64,000 bases of DNA from Cheilinus undulatus (lineage: Eukaryota; Chordata; Actinopteri; Labriformes; Labridae). The notes under the pieces are model-generated. The model saw nothing but the letters and a program-made list of their open reading frames with translations, was not told the origin of the DNA and made no database searches. The stretch spans positions 41,795,874 through 41,859,873 of the forward strand of contig NC_054868.1 of the NCBI RefSeq assembly GCF_018320785.1, written 5' to 3'. Positions 22,401-34,186 of this stretch are shown in pieces. Position 1 is the stretch's first letter. Each line of letters opens with the position of its first letter. The translations under genes were made by a program, and so were the position numbers.

Positions 22401-25400
22401 GAGCACACTGAAGCTGTAATAGCTTGCATTGACATCCAAGGTCTTCTTGCAGATAATAGAGTCTTTCAATAGCAGCAGACACTGCTCTAGAACATTTTAC
22501 ATCACACAATGCCACTAAAGGATAGACAAGGACCAAGGTTGAATCAAGGCTTTATACAGCATCCTCAGCTATTGGAGACATCAGCTTTTATATCCTCAGA
22601 GAGAGCAGCACTGGATAAACATTCTCCTATAGATCCCTAAAGGGGCAGACATGGCCATGCTTCAGAAAAAAAGATTACAACAATAGCAGTAATAACTAGT
22701 CGTCTGGATCCTGTCACACTCAAAGGGCATATCTAAGTTAGTCAGCCATGAAAAAATAGTGCAAAATTATTGTTTTCATGCACAGAGCTCTCCACAGCCC
22801 ACAAATGAGGAACTTATCAAACCATGTGATTCTTGTCAAATCATAATGAAAGTCATAAGGCCACTATAGCTTTCTGAAGAGTGACCAACTGTGTTTACTG
22901 GGAGGGTCCATTTGGTGTCAATGCAAGAAAGTGCACACAGGAATTAGGACTGAACGACTGACCACATTTTCATTGTCGGAAAATCAGGTTTAGGCGTGGA
23001 CCTGTTGGTCAATCAAACAAGACAAAGCTCCAGCTAGCAAATATACAGTACTCCCCGCGGGTCAATGGATGCAATTTCATATCAAGTTTGTATGTGCAAA
23101 CGTGGAGCTGCTGCCATAACTCAATTAAAATATTCAACAGGTCTAGTCTGTCTTTGAATACAAGCACTGAGGGAGAATTGCGTCACTGGTGGAAGTATGC
23201 TGGACATTAGCAAAACAAGACAGGAGAGACGAGCGAGTAAATGTGGATTATAAGGACTGTGTGGTGAAACTGAGTAGCACCCCTGCTATTAAGAACTCTT
23301 TTTCTCATTCAAGAGAGATGGTACCTTTCAAACAGATGCTGTGTAACACTTGCTGTGCAGTTGTGGCTGTTAAGAGGAAGTCTGACAAACCTCAGTCACC
23401 ACCTGTAACAACCAATAAGAACTACACAAAACATTTGAAAGTATTAAATTCAGCCAAAAACCTTGAATTTCAGCAAGTCAAAAACATCGGCATTATTACA
23501 ACAAACATATCGTTCACTGGTTATTCAGCTGAGGACATGACAAACATGGGGATTTTACTCTTCAGGACATGACAGCTGTAGGGATTCAAGAAGGTGAATC
23601 TGAATCCGACTTTGCTCATGAGGTGGATTTAATTTTTGATCATGAGTCCCAAATAGGGATGAATGATATCAGCATGGTATCAGCATATTAAATATCCATT
23701 AGAACCTAAAGTTTCTTAAGTAAAGAGTAGTAAGATCAGTTTCTTGGTTCAGTTGTGTCACTGGATATAACTCCCTTCTTCTTTTGTCATTAAAAAGCTG
23801 TTAGCAAACAGACGACTGATACTATACTGCAACCGTCAGGTGGTAGTCATGCATTACACTCAGGCGTCAAAGATAAGGGGAAAAAATGTAGTTTTGAATT
23901 AAGACATTAGTAGCCTGAAATCTTCAAATTTCAAATTTTCAAAAGTAAATTATGACTTACTAATAGAAAAAGATGGCCAAAAAGCATTATAGGGGACATA
24001 TTATACAAAAATAACTTTTTCAGGATTTTATTTCAAAAATATATGCCCCTGGCCTATCCACAATCCTCTCAAGTACCAGAAAAATCCATTCCCTCTCTCC
24101 CTCCCTCTCTCTCTTTCTCCACCTTTCAGAAAATGGAAAATGGGTGCTAAAACAAGCCGTTATCAGATTTTTCCCTCATGATGTCATGTGGGGAGTTAGC
24201 CCCGCCCCCATGTTTGGTTGGCCCTCCTTGCTAGGAAGAATGTTTCACCCTCTTCTCCTGATCTTCCTCTCAGCTGGCAGCTGAGAGGGAGATCAGGACA
24301 TCATGCAACAGCTCAGTTCCTGAGAGGGGTGTGGTCAGGGGTGAAGTAAGACAGTTCAGTAACATTTAAAGCCACAGACACAGAAACAGCTCATTCTGAG
24401 CAGGGCTGAAACAGAGGGGTTTTTAGACATGCAAAAATCCAATACTGACATGTTTTGGGGACCTCTGAAACCAACATAAACTTATCTCTAAAATATGTCG
24501 CCTTTAGGGGCAGAACCGTTTTAGATCTTTATAATTATCAGTACTGGCAAAACCAAGTATCGTGCATCCCCAGTCCCGACTTATATTTTTTCCATCCGAT
24601 ATAATAGACAAAATAAAAGCTGTTTAACAAGGGTTCCATGTGCATACCATAAAGCAGAGAAAAACAATGTACATTATTTGTGCCTGTGCTTGTTCCATTA
24701 GAGAAACTTTAGAGCTTTTATGCACATACCACACAGGCTTGTTTATTTACCGCAAATTTACTGTCATCGCTGCTCTGAACAGTGTTATGACACATCATAT
24801 ATTGTCCTTATATCCTGCCAATTCTATCTGGAATTACAAAAAGGCCCACTTATTTCTTATTTCTCCACAGCCAACATAAGGACTACCTCACCAAAAGTCA
24901 GGAAAACTGTTCGAACTAAGGTTGTGACTAATGTGTTTGCTTACAGACATTACACAGATGCTTGCATAACCTCAGGACATAAAGAATTAGCCCGGCTGTC
25001 TGCATCTTGTTGGAACAAACACATAAGTGCTGGAAAGACTGGGGTATCAGCAGGTTCAAGTCCACCTTACGGCTTCTTTCCTGCACGTTATTCCATTCTT
25101 TCACTCGCCCTGATTTCATACTGTATTTACAGTCTTGTTTAAAAAAAGAAAAATAAAAAATCTGGAAATCTTAAAAAAACAACAACAATAAATAAGCTTA
25201 AGTCCAACACCTGAATTCCAATATTTCACGAGACAGAAGAATGCGAGTCTAAAGAGCATGAAGCTCACATAAGCAGGCATCTGCAAAGACATGACACTGC
25301 GTTACAACTGGAGGCAGTTTTACAAGCAGTATGCAGTGAAGAAACCCTATCCACCAGCATTGAAACAGGGATTGTCTTGCATGAAATTAATCAAATATAA

Positions 25401-28400
25401 CTTACTGACACACTGAAGAAGCTTGTGTACTTACTAGAGTCACTACGACAGAGCCCATACACACCTTTACTGCTGGCTAATCTCCACCTCACAATAAAAG
25501 TTTTAACAGTGTAGTTTGAGCCAACTGACCCACAAACCTTGGACTCACTTCTTGGTAACAAATACTTAACTAAGGATTTCAAAATGACACAGTCCCAGTG
25601 TGGCTTTTTCTTGACTGGACTTCAGATCCATGAACACATTTAAGAGGATAAACACTTGATCATATTCTTAACCTTTACATTTTATGATAAGTACATTTTT
25701 TTCATGTGAAATTTGTGTATAAAATATATCAGATGACAAGAGCTTGTTGTAAGAAACCAGCATTTTGCCTGACAAAGCATATTCCTGAGGGTATTTGCAA
25801 TGTAAATTACAACCCGTCAGACAGAGGACATATAAATAAACATGTGCTTTCAGTAAATGTTCCCAGTGGTTATTCTGTCACATCACTGATAAAGTTATAT
25901 TTTTCAGATGTTTAGTTTTAACAATAAATAAAATATATCTGTGTGAGGACGCTATGAAATAATAAAGTATAATTATGTAACATTACGACGCATGAAGCAA
26001 ATACCCAGAACTATTTCTTGAGTAAACCACTGGGTGGAGTGACACAGTGCAGCAGCCATGTCTGGAGTGTAGTTCCGGCTTTGCATTTAGCTTTAAAACA
26101 TCTCTGTCTTGTTATGTTACATGATTATTTCATAGCATGGTGAATGCACAGGTCACAACTTGTCCTCGAGAGCGTTTTGGAGTTGTTGGATTGTGTATTT
26201 GATGAGTTTGATGAGGGAAAGCCGGAATACCGTCTGCTTACATTGTGTTGGCACAGCAGGTCCGAACTCGGCAGCAGCCGATCTATAAATAGCTTGCACC
26301 AACAACTGAAGGTAACGAACCTATTACTAAGACTATAGGAATTATGGCAATGGACGAATTTGCCAAAATGTTGAAGTATCCCTTTAAATGCAAAACTAAA
26401 CAAAGTAGCATTCAATAGGACACTTTCCATCTTCAACATGTGTTAGTACAGATGAGAGCTGACATTTAACATGCAGCTCAGACAAAAAAAATCAGGAAAT
26501 TTTCAGGAGTTATGTGCTTGGGTAAATAACACTTTATATTGTAACACTGGAAAAATGTCTTAAAGTTCAATATTTTTAGAGGGATTGCTTGAATACTCAG
26601 CAGTTCCATTTTGAATGGGTTATACCTAAATAGAAGAAGATTAAATTCTGAACTGAGGAGTCAAACAATACACTAGGCATGCATGATATTAGGATAGCAT
26701 TGTTATTTGCAGATAAAAGCTTAAAAAGTTAATTAGGGGTTGGCAGATTTAAACATTTCTGACGATATTTAAACTGATACGTCAGCTGAAAACATCAGCC
26801 TATGAAAGATGTAAATATCAGCCTTTAATCTTGGCATGTTTAAGGTGCATTTATCAGCCTACATAAGTTGTAAATATTGGCCTGTAAAAGCTGCAGATAT
26901 TGACCAATATTAGCTATAAATATCAGCCTTTAAAAGTTAATATTTGCTTGTATAAGTGGTGTATATCCCCCTTTATATATACACATACTTATATATATAT
27001 ATATACACACATTCTGGAACCTGCGCTTCTGAAAGTGGCTGCAAAGTCTGGTGTCTCTTAACTCTTTTCAATTTTTGCTCTAAATGAATTTCCCTTCAGG
27101 GATAAATAAAGTTATTGTATTGTATTGTATTTACATGCTACAAATATAAGCCCGTACATGTAAATATTGGCCTTTATAAGCTGTAAATATCAACCTGTTT
27201 AAGTTGTAAATACTGGCTTGTATAAGCAGTAAATATTGGCCTGTATAAGTTGTAAACATATTGTCCTGTATAAGCTGTGAATATCAGTCTATATAAGCTA
27301 GAAATATCAGCTTGTTTAAGCTGTACTTATTGGCCAACATAAGTTGTAAATATCAGCCTGTATAAACTGTAAAATCAGCCTATCTAAGCTATAAATGCTG
27401 CAGATATCAACCAATATTAGCTTTAAATATCAGCCTATGTATAATTTGTAAATATCATCCTATATATGTTGCAAAAATTTGCCTATAAAAGTTTTTAATA
27501 TTGGCCTACATAAGACTGTAATAACATCCAATATAAGCTGTAAATATTAGCCTGTATAAGAAGTAAAATCAGCCTATATACGTTATATATATCAGCCTAT
27601 ATAAACTGTAAACATCATAATGTACAGGCTGTAATAACAGCCTATATACATTATTTACATCAGCCAATATAAACTGCAAATAGCCTGTATAATCTGTAAT
27701 ATCAGTATCTATAAAATGCAATATCAGCCTATATAAGCTGTGATTATTGGCCTGTACAAGTTATATATATGGGTCTGTACAACCTGTACATATGGACCTA
27801 TACAAATTGTAAATATTTGTCATAATATGTACAAATAAGGGCTGGAGAGTTTAAAGCTGAACAAATAGACCTACCTAAGCTGTTTTTTTCCTTTGTTCAC
27901 CCTCTTAAGAACTCTGTAGGTATGTTTAGACTGAAGTTTGAACATTGTTAATTTCTATACTTTTAAGTGTATTTATAAGCACTTAAGTTTTAAGCCTGAA
28001 TAACATTTATATATCACCTAAAAGAATTTTGAAAGATCGACATCTCCAAAATACACACCTGTTCTCCTGTCAAAGTTCTTGTTGTTGATGATGATGCACT
28101 GGCCGATGCAGGGATATTTCAGACTGTATCTGAAGCTGTGGGAACCAGGACTGGCATCCACTTCCATGGGACCAGAAACAGAAGAAGACTGCACCGACCT
28201 GGATGAACACAAAACTCAAATTTTAACCTCAATAAAAATGTCCAAGCAGAAATAACGACTGTGTGAAATTGTGAAATTTGTGAGAGGCCTGAATGTGAGA
28301 ATGTGAATTATCAACGCTGAAGTTGCTAGACTAGCATAAATAACATAACGCTTAACAAACAGAATTGAAACTGCAGCTTTAACAATAAAGTTAACGGTAT

Positions 28401-28599
28401 AATTATAATAAGCAGAGCAGCCAGCAGCGTGGGAAATACGAATTAGGGACGAAGAGCTTCCCCATCACTGTCTGGACGACAAATGTGCTGCTGAAGGACA
28501 GACAAGAGAAAGCTGCACTGCTATCGACAGATTAAAGCTGACTCACTCTTGTCCATCGCCTCTTCTTGCGTCTGTAGAATCTTCCCCGTTAGCAGACAT
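19477..28599 (-). CDS. casp3: Caspase-3, complete, six coding exons
   Basis: Exons in order: 28599-28547, 28198-28059, 20409-20281, 20184-20009, 19904-19793, 19706-19477. All junctions are GT-AG and keep frame, giving 279 residues (human 277). Caspase-3 is the executioner cysteine protease of apoptosis, cutting after DxxD. Catalytic His is about residue 126 in LLSHGDEG; catalytic Cys is about 168 in QACRG, split by an intron after Gln. The prodomain is short, with a likely removal site MEVD about residue 32. The large/small subunit cut site is IEAD about residue 180, where human has IETD. The small subunit carries YYSWRN, and the C-terminus reads [16 protein letters not shown]. All expected active-site residues are present. 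Intron 2 is about 7.6 kb and full of repeats. Whether this is casp3a or casp3b cannot be told here. casp7 is excluded by the short prodomain and the ACRGTELD sequence. Confidence 0.96.
20641..21313 (-). mobile_element. Tc1-like transposon relic in casp3 intron 2
   Basis: The right end reads 'caaatactttagtccatatagta', the terminal repeat of fish Tc1 elements inserted at TA. The minus strand holds a decayed frame of about 84 residues at 20713-20967, containing SGSQ-like and KSGFAGCQG-like segments plausible as a degenerate transposase. The left terminus was not resolved. Inactive. Confidence 0.55.
21590..21810 (+). mobile_element. tRNA-derived SINE
   Basis: The head has Pol III promoter boxes: an A-box-like 'ggtggcctagtcctctaagg' at about 21612 and a B-box-like 'ggttcaaatccg' at about 21659. 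A tRNA-unrelated body follows, then a 'caataaaggcatgaaaagcc' tail and an A-rich end (about 21778-21817). This arrangement is typical of abundant SINEs in percomorph fish. It sits in casp3 intron 2 in the orientation opposite to the gene. A second, reversed member of what looks like the same family is at 39010-39200. Confidence 0.75.
21820..23640. other. casp3 intron 2 interior, no exon seen
   Basis: No splice-flanked frame with caspase similarity occurs here. The 127-residue open frame at 23189-23572 on the plus strand has no recognised motif and no splice or promoter context. Confidence 0.4.
23654..24572. mobile_element. hAT-like element interrupted by a nested MITE
   Basis: The left end TAGGGATGAATGATAT and right end TATCGTGCATCCCCA are degenerate inverted copies of the termini of the elements at 32830 and 44897. 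The flanking octamers GTCCCAAA (23646-23653) and GTCCCGAC (24573-24580) match at 6 of 8 bases. About 515 bp of a different element (23991-24506) sits inside, so the original copy was only about 400 bp, the size of its relatives. Confidence 0.65.
23991..24506. mobile_element. piggyBac-like MITE nested in a hAT-like element
   Basis: The termini AGGGGACATATTATA and AAAATATGTCGCCTT are inverted relative to each other. The interior shares blocks, in opposite orientation, with the element at 61441-62048 ('acaagccgtt', 'gagaggggtgtggtc', 'gacatgcaaaaatcc'). The flanking tetranucleotides TTAT and TTAG are consistent with decayed TTAA duplications. It contains a pyrimidine microsatellite at about 24091-24121. 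Noncoding. Confidence 0.6.
24580..26690. other. casp3 intron 2 interior, no exon seen
   Basis: The open frames here (for example 24720-25142 on the plus strand) have no recognised motif and no splice context. The stretch 25985-26395 looks like dispersed-repeat sequence, but I could not define termini. Confidence 0.35.
26750..27830. repeat. Long degenerate minisatellite in casp3 intron 2, unit about 22-25 bp
   Basis: A unit close to 'tgtaaatatcagcctatata' followed by 'agc' recurs about 40 times over about 1.1 kb. Copies vary in sequence and length (for example 'gtaaatattggcctgtataa' and 'ctgtaaatatcagcctg'). The array is interrupted at about 26960-27135 by an (AT)n run and a LINE-like tail. 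It is AT-rich and noncoding. Confidence 0.9.
26998..27131 (+). mobile_element. LINE 3' tail inserted within the minisatellite
   Basis: The sequence 'gaatttcccttcagggataa' followed by 'ataaagttattgtattgtat' is the characteristic 3' end of fish L2-like LINEs, with a short tandem TTGTA tail. Repeat units resume on both sides, so the tail inserted into, or was captured by, the array. Confidence 0.6.
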
Positions 28600-28681
28600 G
28601 CCTCTGAATTAAAAAAGGAACAGTAATAAGATACACGCCCTGTAAGATACGCAACACACCGGTCGGTACCAGACTACTAAC

Positions 28682-28726
28682 CGCTAATGTGGTTTTGTAG
28701 CTAGCTCCAAGTAAACAAAGCAATGC
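28682..28726 (-). other. casp3: Probable noncoding first exon of casp3 (5' end approximate)
   Basis: On the minus strand the casp3 ATG sits four bases after a strong acceptor (pyrimidine run then AATTCAG, AG at 28605-28604). The coding exon therefore probably starts at 28603 and is preceded by an untranslated exon. The best upstream donor is AGCG followed by GTTAGT, placing the exon end at 28682. The transcription start is not visible; I set the 5' bound at the edge of the CRE. Confidence 0.4.
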
Positions 28727-28734
28727 TGACGTCA
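28727..28734. promoter_or_regulatory. CRE palindrome TGACGTCA in the casp3 promoter
   Basis: A perfect 8-bp cAMP-response element lies 128 bp upstream of the casp3 ATG and about 45 bp upstream of the probable exon 1 donor. It is the consensus site for CREB/ATF bZIP factors. Position and perfect match suggest function, but this is inferred from sequence alone. Confidence 0.6.
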
Positions 28735-28947
28735 TGCAGAGATGTGCTCGTTTTATACTCTCACGCCCTCCGAAGGGGTGGGGGAGTATATGCGAGTCAA
28801 AGAGCAGAAAGTCCCCTATGAGTACCACTGAGACATGTTTCTATTTTCTCTATTTGAGAAAATGCCTCAGATCCCAACATGTTTTGTATTGCAATGAATT
28901 ACTGATTTATGAAGCTATTTATATTTACAAACATGTATTATTTAGGC

Positions 28948-29261
28948 CAGTGGCCTTCAACCTTTCTCCAACTGAGCCCCCGTAGTAGAGCTGAGGACCC
29001 CCCCCACACACACAAAAAAGTGATATATTTCTCTCAAAAATGCAGGTAAATTTATAGTGTTTTATCGTTTAAAGTCAAACACAATAACCCAAAAGACAAT
29101 TGTTCTTACCAAAATACGTTTGTTATGAAGTTGTGTTTTATCAAGATCTTAAACAGTAAGCGAAACCAATTTCAACAACCTTAGAGCAGACAGACCATTG
29201 CTTCTCGTGAAGTCTCTGGCGCCCTACGAAGGGGGTCCGGACCCCAGGCTGGGAATTGATG
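28948..29261. mobile_element. hAT-like MITE, 314 bp
   Basis: The ends CAGTGGCCTTCAACC and GGCTGGGAATTGATG are imperfect inverted repeats. The flanking octamers ATTTAGGC (28940-28947) and GTTTAGGC (29262-29269) match at 7 of 8 bases. It lies just upstream of casp3. A fragment with a similar left end ('cagtggaagctaacc') occurs near 39793. Confidence 0.65.
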
Positions 29262-29762
29262 GTTTAGGCTTCTATTTTGTTGATATCAGGAGTTTTTATG
29301 CTGTTGTTTGCGATTTTGTTTTATTTTTTTTTTACCTTTTTCCTCTTCCTCCTCTTTTTTATACCATGCTTTTACTTTCTGACAACTAAGTTATCAGAAA
29401 AGCTTGACAGAATCAGTCAAAGGGAATCATGCATTTTACCACAGGCCCTTAAACAATTTCCCGTATTTAGTATGATTTAAAAAAAAAAAAGATTTTTTTT
29501 CTTGTGAGGCATTAAAAACTTTTTATCCGTACAGACTGTGCAATAGAAAATTACATTTTTGAAAATTTTATCATCTTGTCTTAGTTTGAAATCGTGAAAC
29601 TGCAGGATGGGGCTGTATTTTCAGGGCCACAACCCTGGGGCCCATCCCTTTGACCTTTCTTTTTTTGCGACAGTGCCATCTACTGGGCAACTGTAAAACA
29701 GCAACTAATGCAACGCTCCATGCGCTCAACCCATGAACCATTTTTCTAATATAGCAAGTTAA

Positions 29763-29985
29763 AGTGCACTATGAAAGTATTCAGACCGACCCCCTTCACT
29801 TTTTTTCTGCTTTGTTATGTCCTATCTCGATGCTATAGCTCAAATTCTTTTTTTCTCTCATTACTCTGGGCTCACTACCCCATCATGACAAAGTGAAAAT
29901 AGTTTTCCAAAGCAAACAGTTCAGACCCTTACATTAATTATGAAGAACTTGAGCCTTCATGTTATTGAAATAGATGAGTTGACAA
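29763..29985. mobile_element. Tc1-like transposon end fragment
   Basis: 'agtgcactatgaaagtattc' followed by 'agacc' is a fish Tc1 terminal repeat. It is followed by 'ccccatcatgacaaagtgaa', also typical of the sub-terminal region. No opposite end or transposase was found. Confidence 0.6.
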
Positions 29986-29989
29986 AAAC

Positions 29990-32820
29990 CCTCCCTGTTT
30001 GCACCACCAAAGACTTTGATTATTCAGGCAACAAAGGATTTTTATTTAACCAGGTTGTGAATAGTTATCTCACCTGTATTGTTTTTAAACATGGATGTTA
30101 ATGATAGGCTATATAATCACTGACAAAGTCTAAATTATGCCATCCATGAAGGGGTATCCTGAGACATATCCATTCAGGTAAAGGAATCACCACACCATCA
30201 TATTTTAATACATATATATGTGAATACATGAGTCTTCCCTTGTTGTGAAGTACTTTCAAGAGAACCCTGTTATAACCTGTGAAGTGTTTGATGTTCTTTT
30301 ATTTTGAAGGATGTTTCTATTTCTTTGATCTGCCACATATTTAGTTCCAACTGAAGGTCAAAGGCCCATTCATCATAAAAAAAACATTTAGTTTTGATTT
30401 TAAAAATAAAAGGTGTAGTCTAACTCAAAGTTTTTTTGTGGCACATGACTGTCACCATATCATTCAGATAGATATATTACTCATGTTATCAATAACAAAA
30501 TAAGGTTAAACAAGAACCTGTAAAAAAAAAAAAAGAAAAAAAAAAGCTAGTGTGCGACAGTTTTGCTTCACACAGAAAACAAAAAATAAAAACGAAAAGA
30601 AATGGACTTCACCTCAGTCAAAGTTTAATATTGTTATCCTCTAACACAATCTTACTAAAAGAATGAATTGAAGGACAGATCAGGTGAAAAGGTACTTCCA
30701 GAACAATGACTTAACACTAGTTTATATTTTCATTAATGGACATATGTTTGCAATCACTGCACATGGATCAACAAAGATTTTAAAACCAACTCACATGACA
30801 AATAATTCTCCAACATAAGTGAACTGTTTATCTGTCAAATCACACAGGGCATGATAAATAACGGATCAACTGTACGCAAAAACACCTTCAGCCAATTTCA
30901 AAGAATCATGGGAAGTTGTGGCAGCGTGTTGTGACAATGTCCACAGAGTAGGAATCACAACAAGGAATGAAAAAGGAACAAATTTATGAAAAAACAGATC
31001 AAATCTTAAGGATTGGAAAGGAATTAGTAGAAAAGGATCCAACAGGAACAAAGATTATAAAAACGAGGACAGACAGAAAGCTGTAAACTCATCAGAAGAT
31101 GTAATGTGCATCAAACTGTACATTCCTCACATACACTTTTCATAACTGCTTTGAATGATGTGATGAAATCTAAATCACAGCAAAAACAATGAGTAAGGTT
31201 TCAAATAAAGCTACTCTAGCTTAGAGAGGAGGATTCTGGGTAATATGGTTCACTCAGCTCACATGATGAAAATCCACTTCAGAGTAAAAGAAAAATCAAA
31301 AGTGCTTTGCTGCCATTAGATTCTCTATCAATATAACAAGTTAATATCACAATAACATCACGATTTTATATATTCATTCACACAGAAATATTTGCAACGT
31401 TATGTCCTGTGATCTTCATTTTCAGTGTTCTCCTTTAAGTACACTTGAATATAAAATTAAATTGACATTTTCACCAAGCACACAGTCCTTCCACTCACAT
31501 GACAAACAACAAAGACAAATACAATGAAAACAGAGTTGCTGCAGTTTATAGCACGCTTTCTCTTCACACGGACCTCATGATTTGTTTGTGCCACATGTGC
31601 ACACAATGAGGCACTCTTATTGCTGCATAAGATACCCTACATCAAGATTAAAGCTTTGATCAAGAAGTTTGAAGGAAAGCAGGAAGACAAAAAACTCCTG
31701 CCTCACATTGCCCTTCACTTCACCAATCATCGAGCCAGAAGAAACCAGCACACAGCTCAGTGATGACTGTTCATTGAGAAATGAAATGAAATGTTTGGTC
31801 CAAATATTATTAAGAACAAAAAATTTTTAGTAGGAAAATCCACGCCTGGGTTTTTGTACAACATGAAGAATGAAAAAGAGACATCTTAACATATTTCACT
31901 GTCAAAATAAGGTTAATCTCAGACACCAAAAGGTTTCATTTTCAAAGACTCTTACTCTCAGAGACAAACAGCTTGGTCCCCTCAAGAAGGAGGATTTACA
32001 TGATGTTACCCTGTAGTTTGCAGGCTTAGTGTCCCACTATCCAAAAGGATTTTCTTTGTTTAGTGTAGATGTAATTTATAACACCTGGAACCACACTTTC
32101 TTTAAGGTATTGTGCCAAATAATAAAAAAAAAAAAAAAAGAAAAAAAAAAAAAGAATAAATATCAGAAACAAACAAAAGACAGAGTTATGAATGTTTCTC
32201 CTGCATGGCTAGAAATAAAGCAATCAGTTTCCTCAGGCTTCATCTGTAATTATACATAGCTGTTTGGTACTACTACAGTACAGAGTATTAAATATGGTAT
32301 AATATCTAATTAAGTGAGCTCAACAACAAAATATCAGTCTTGGATGATAAAAAATGAGGAGACAAATCTTGAAATGTAATTATTGTGTAGTGAAGAAAAA
32401 AAAAAAAGCTTAGTTACAGATCAAAATATGTGCACATTTCAGACCCTTATTTAGTTTTTCAAAAAAGACTAAGAGGAATTTTCTGGGCTTATTCATGAAG
32501 AGTAAATCTTAATCATAATACATTCTCACTGCCTTACCACAGAGTTTAGCAATGAGGAAAATATCTACTTTATATGTGGATATCTCTCAAGAGAGGCAGC
32601 TTTGAAAATTGAGGCTGAAGTCTTCATTGCGTGCTGTACTGATCAAAAAAGCTATGCTGGCTGTGTCCATTAGCAATGATTCATTGCATTCAAGCAGCTG
32701 AAATCTCTGTCTTACTCTGCTGCTATTCTGACTTGAATAATCACAGCTGAACATCTGTCAGTCAGCACAGAAAATATTTCCAATTTTTGCTGTTGGAAGC
32801 TGCACCTCAAAGCCAATTAG
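29990..32820. other. Intergenic between casp3 and osbp, no supported gene
   Basis: A-rich runs occur at about 30520-30545, 32126-32155 and 32396-32407. No frame has family similarity or splice context. Part of this could be a long 3'UTR of the osbp gene read from the right, but no clear polyadenylation signal supports that. Confidence 0.35.
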
Positions 32821-32829
32821 TATAGACAG

Positions 32830-33237
32830 TAGGGATGCATGATAGTGGATTTTTGCCAATATGTGATATGCCAATATTGACAAGCTAATTTTGGCTAAAA
32901 CCAATCTTTAAATGTAGTTCAGACCTAAAACTACAGTCCATAAAACACACAATTCAGAGTTATGAGATGTGCAAATTCACACATTTCAATTCTTTAAACA
33001 CACTTTAAAGTGTAAGGAATGGTGATGAATGAAGAAAAAGCTCATGAAGGTCTGTTTGTCCAGCCTGAAACTCCAGTAAGTTGCTTGATTATAAGGCCAA
33101 TACAGGCAGGTTTTTAGAGCTAAATTATTATTTGTAGTTATTAGTAGAAATGTTTATATATGTCAATAACGATAACTTGATTTTTAAGTGATAATCTGCC
33201 AATACCAATATCATACAGAAACTATTGCGCATCCCTA
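32830..33237. mobile_element. hAT-like MITE, 408 bp, with 8-bp target duplication
   Basis: The left end TAGGGATGCATGATAGT and right end ACTATTGCGCATCCCTA are inverted repeats matching at 14 of 17 bases. The flanks ATAGACAG (32822-32829) and ATGGACAG (33238-33245) match at 7 of 8. The same family supplies the copies at 44897-45293 and 23654-24572. Noncoding. Confidence 0.8.
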
Positions 33238-33362
33238 ATGGACAGAGATGAGGTTAAAGTTCAAAAAGTTTCCCTGGTAGTACACAGTATTCATCTCTTA
33301 TTTTGTAAGAATCATCAAAGCCATGATGTGGTCTGTAACTGGTATATACTGCTTCAGCTATC

Positions 33363-34186
33363 GAGGGCCTGTGTCCATAAACCTGTGGCTCTAGAGCTAC
33401 ATGTAGCTATTTTATGACAGGTTGTGGCTCTTTAAGTCCTGCTTGAAAACAATTAAAAATGCATAAAGAAACAAAAAGGGAAGAACTTCCTGCAGAGATG
33501 ATTCCAAGTCACATCAATCTATTTGTTTACCACATACAGCCAATACTTAAGCAGGTGGCCCGAGTGTATAACAAGCCCTCTTTTAAACCATTTATTATTA
33601 CCATTTCATACCTGTGAGTGATAGAGACGTCAGCTAGTGCATCTTTCCAGTAAGTTAACTGGTTCAGTTGTGATGCCTCATATAAAAGCTACAGTATCTC
33701 ATACCTTAAATATTTTTTTCTGCAGCTTCTTGCTATTGGAGCTGTCCTACACTCATACTTCATGATGATCATTGCAATATGTCATCATCAACGAGCCTCC
33801 ATACACACGGTGGGGTGTCGCAGAGGGTGTGATTATGGCGCTTGAAAAAATATTTTGTCAACTGTTTGGATTCTGAATAGGGCAAGGTTGAGTACCACTA
33901 ACATAAACAGTTATTTTGCACTGGTGGGGCCTGCAGCCCCAGTTTTAGAGCAATCTCAGCAGTTTTATAAGTTGCTAGGATACAAATTGGACTTCTGCTT
34001 CTTTTGGTAGAGCTTCTTTTAAACTAGCTCTGTTCTATTATTTTCATGTATTTACATGACTGCTGGGAACACAACAAAAACTGCTGAAGCTGGGGTGTTT
34101 TGTGTTGAAACACTGAACTACACTGGTTTTGAATTGACAATGAGCACTTCCAGTGCAAAAAGCATGATCCATGGACACAGGCCCTC
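33363..34186. mobile_element. Terminal-inverted-repeat element of unknown superfamily, 824 bp
   Basis: The ends GAGGGCCTGTGTCCAT (33363-33378) and ATGGACACAGGCCCTC (34171-34186) are perfect 16-bp inverted repeats. I could not see a convincing target-site duplication, so the superfamily is open. No transposase frame is present. It lies within 0.6 kb of the osbp stop codon and may be part of its 3'UTR. Confidence 0.75.

Noticed and set aside
23189-23572. 127-residue plus-strand frame in casp3 intron 2
   Set aside because: No recognised motif, splice sites or promoter; length is within chance for this much sequence.
24720-25142. 140-residue plus-strand frame in casp3 intron 2
   Set aside because: Same reasons; cysteine- and serine-rich composition typical of translated noncoding DNA.
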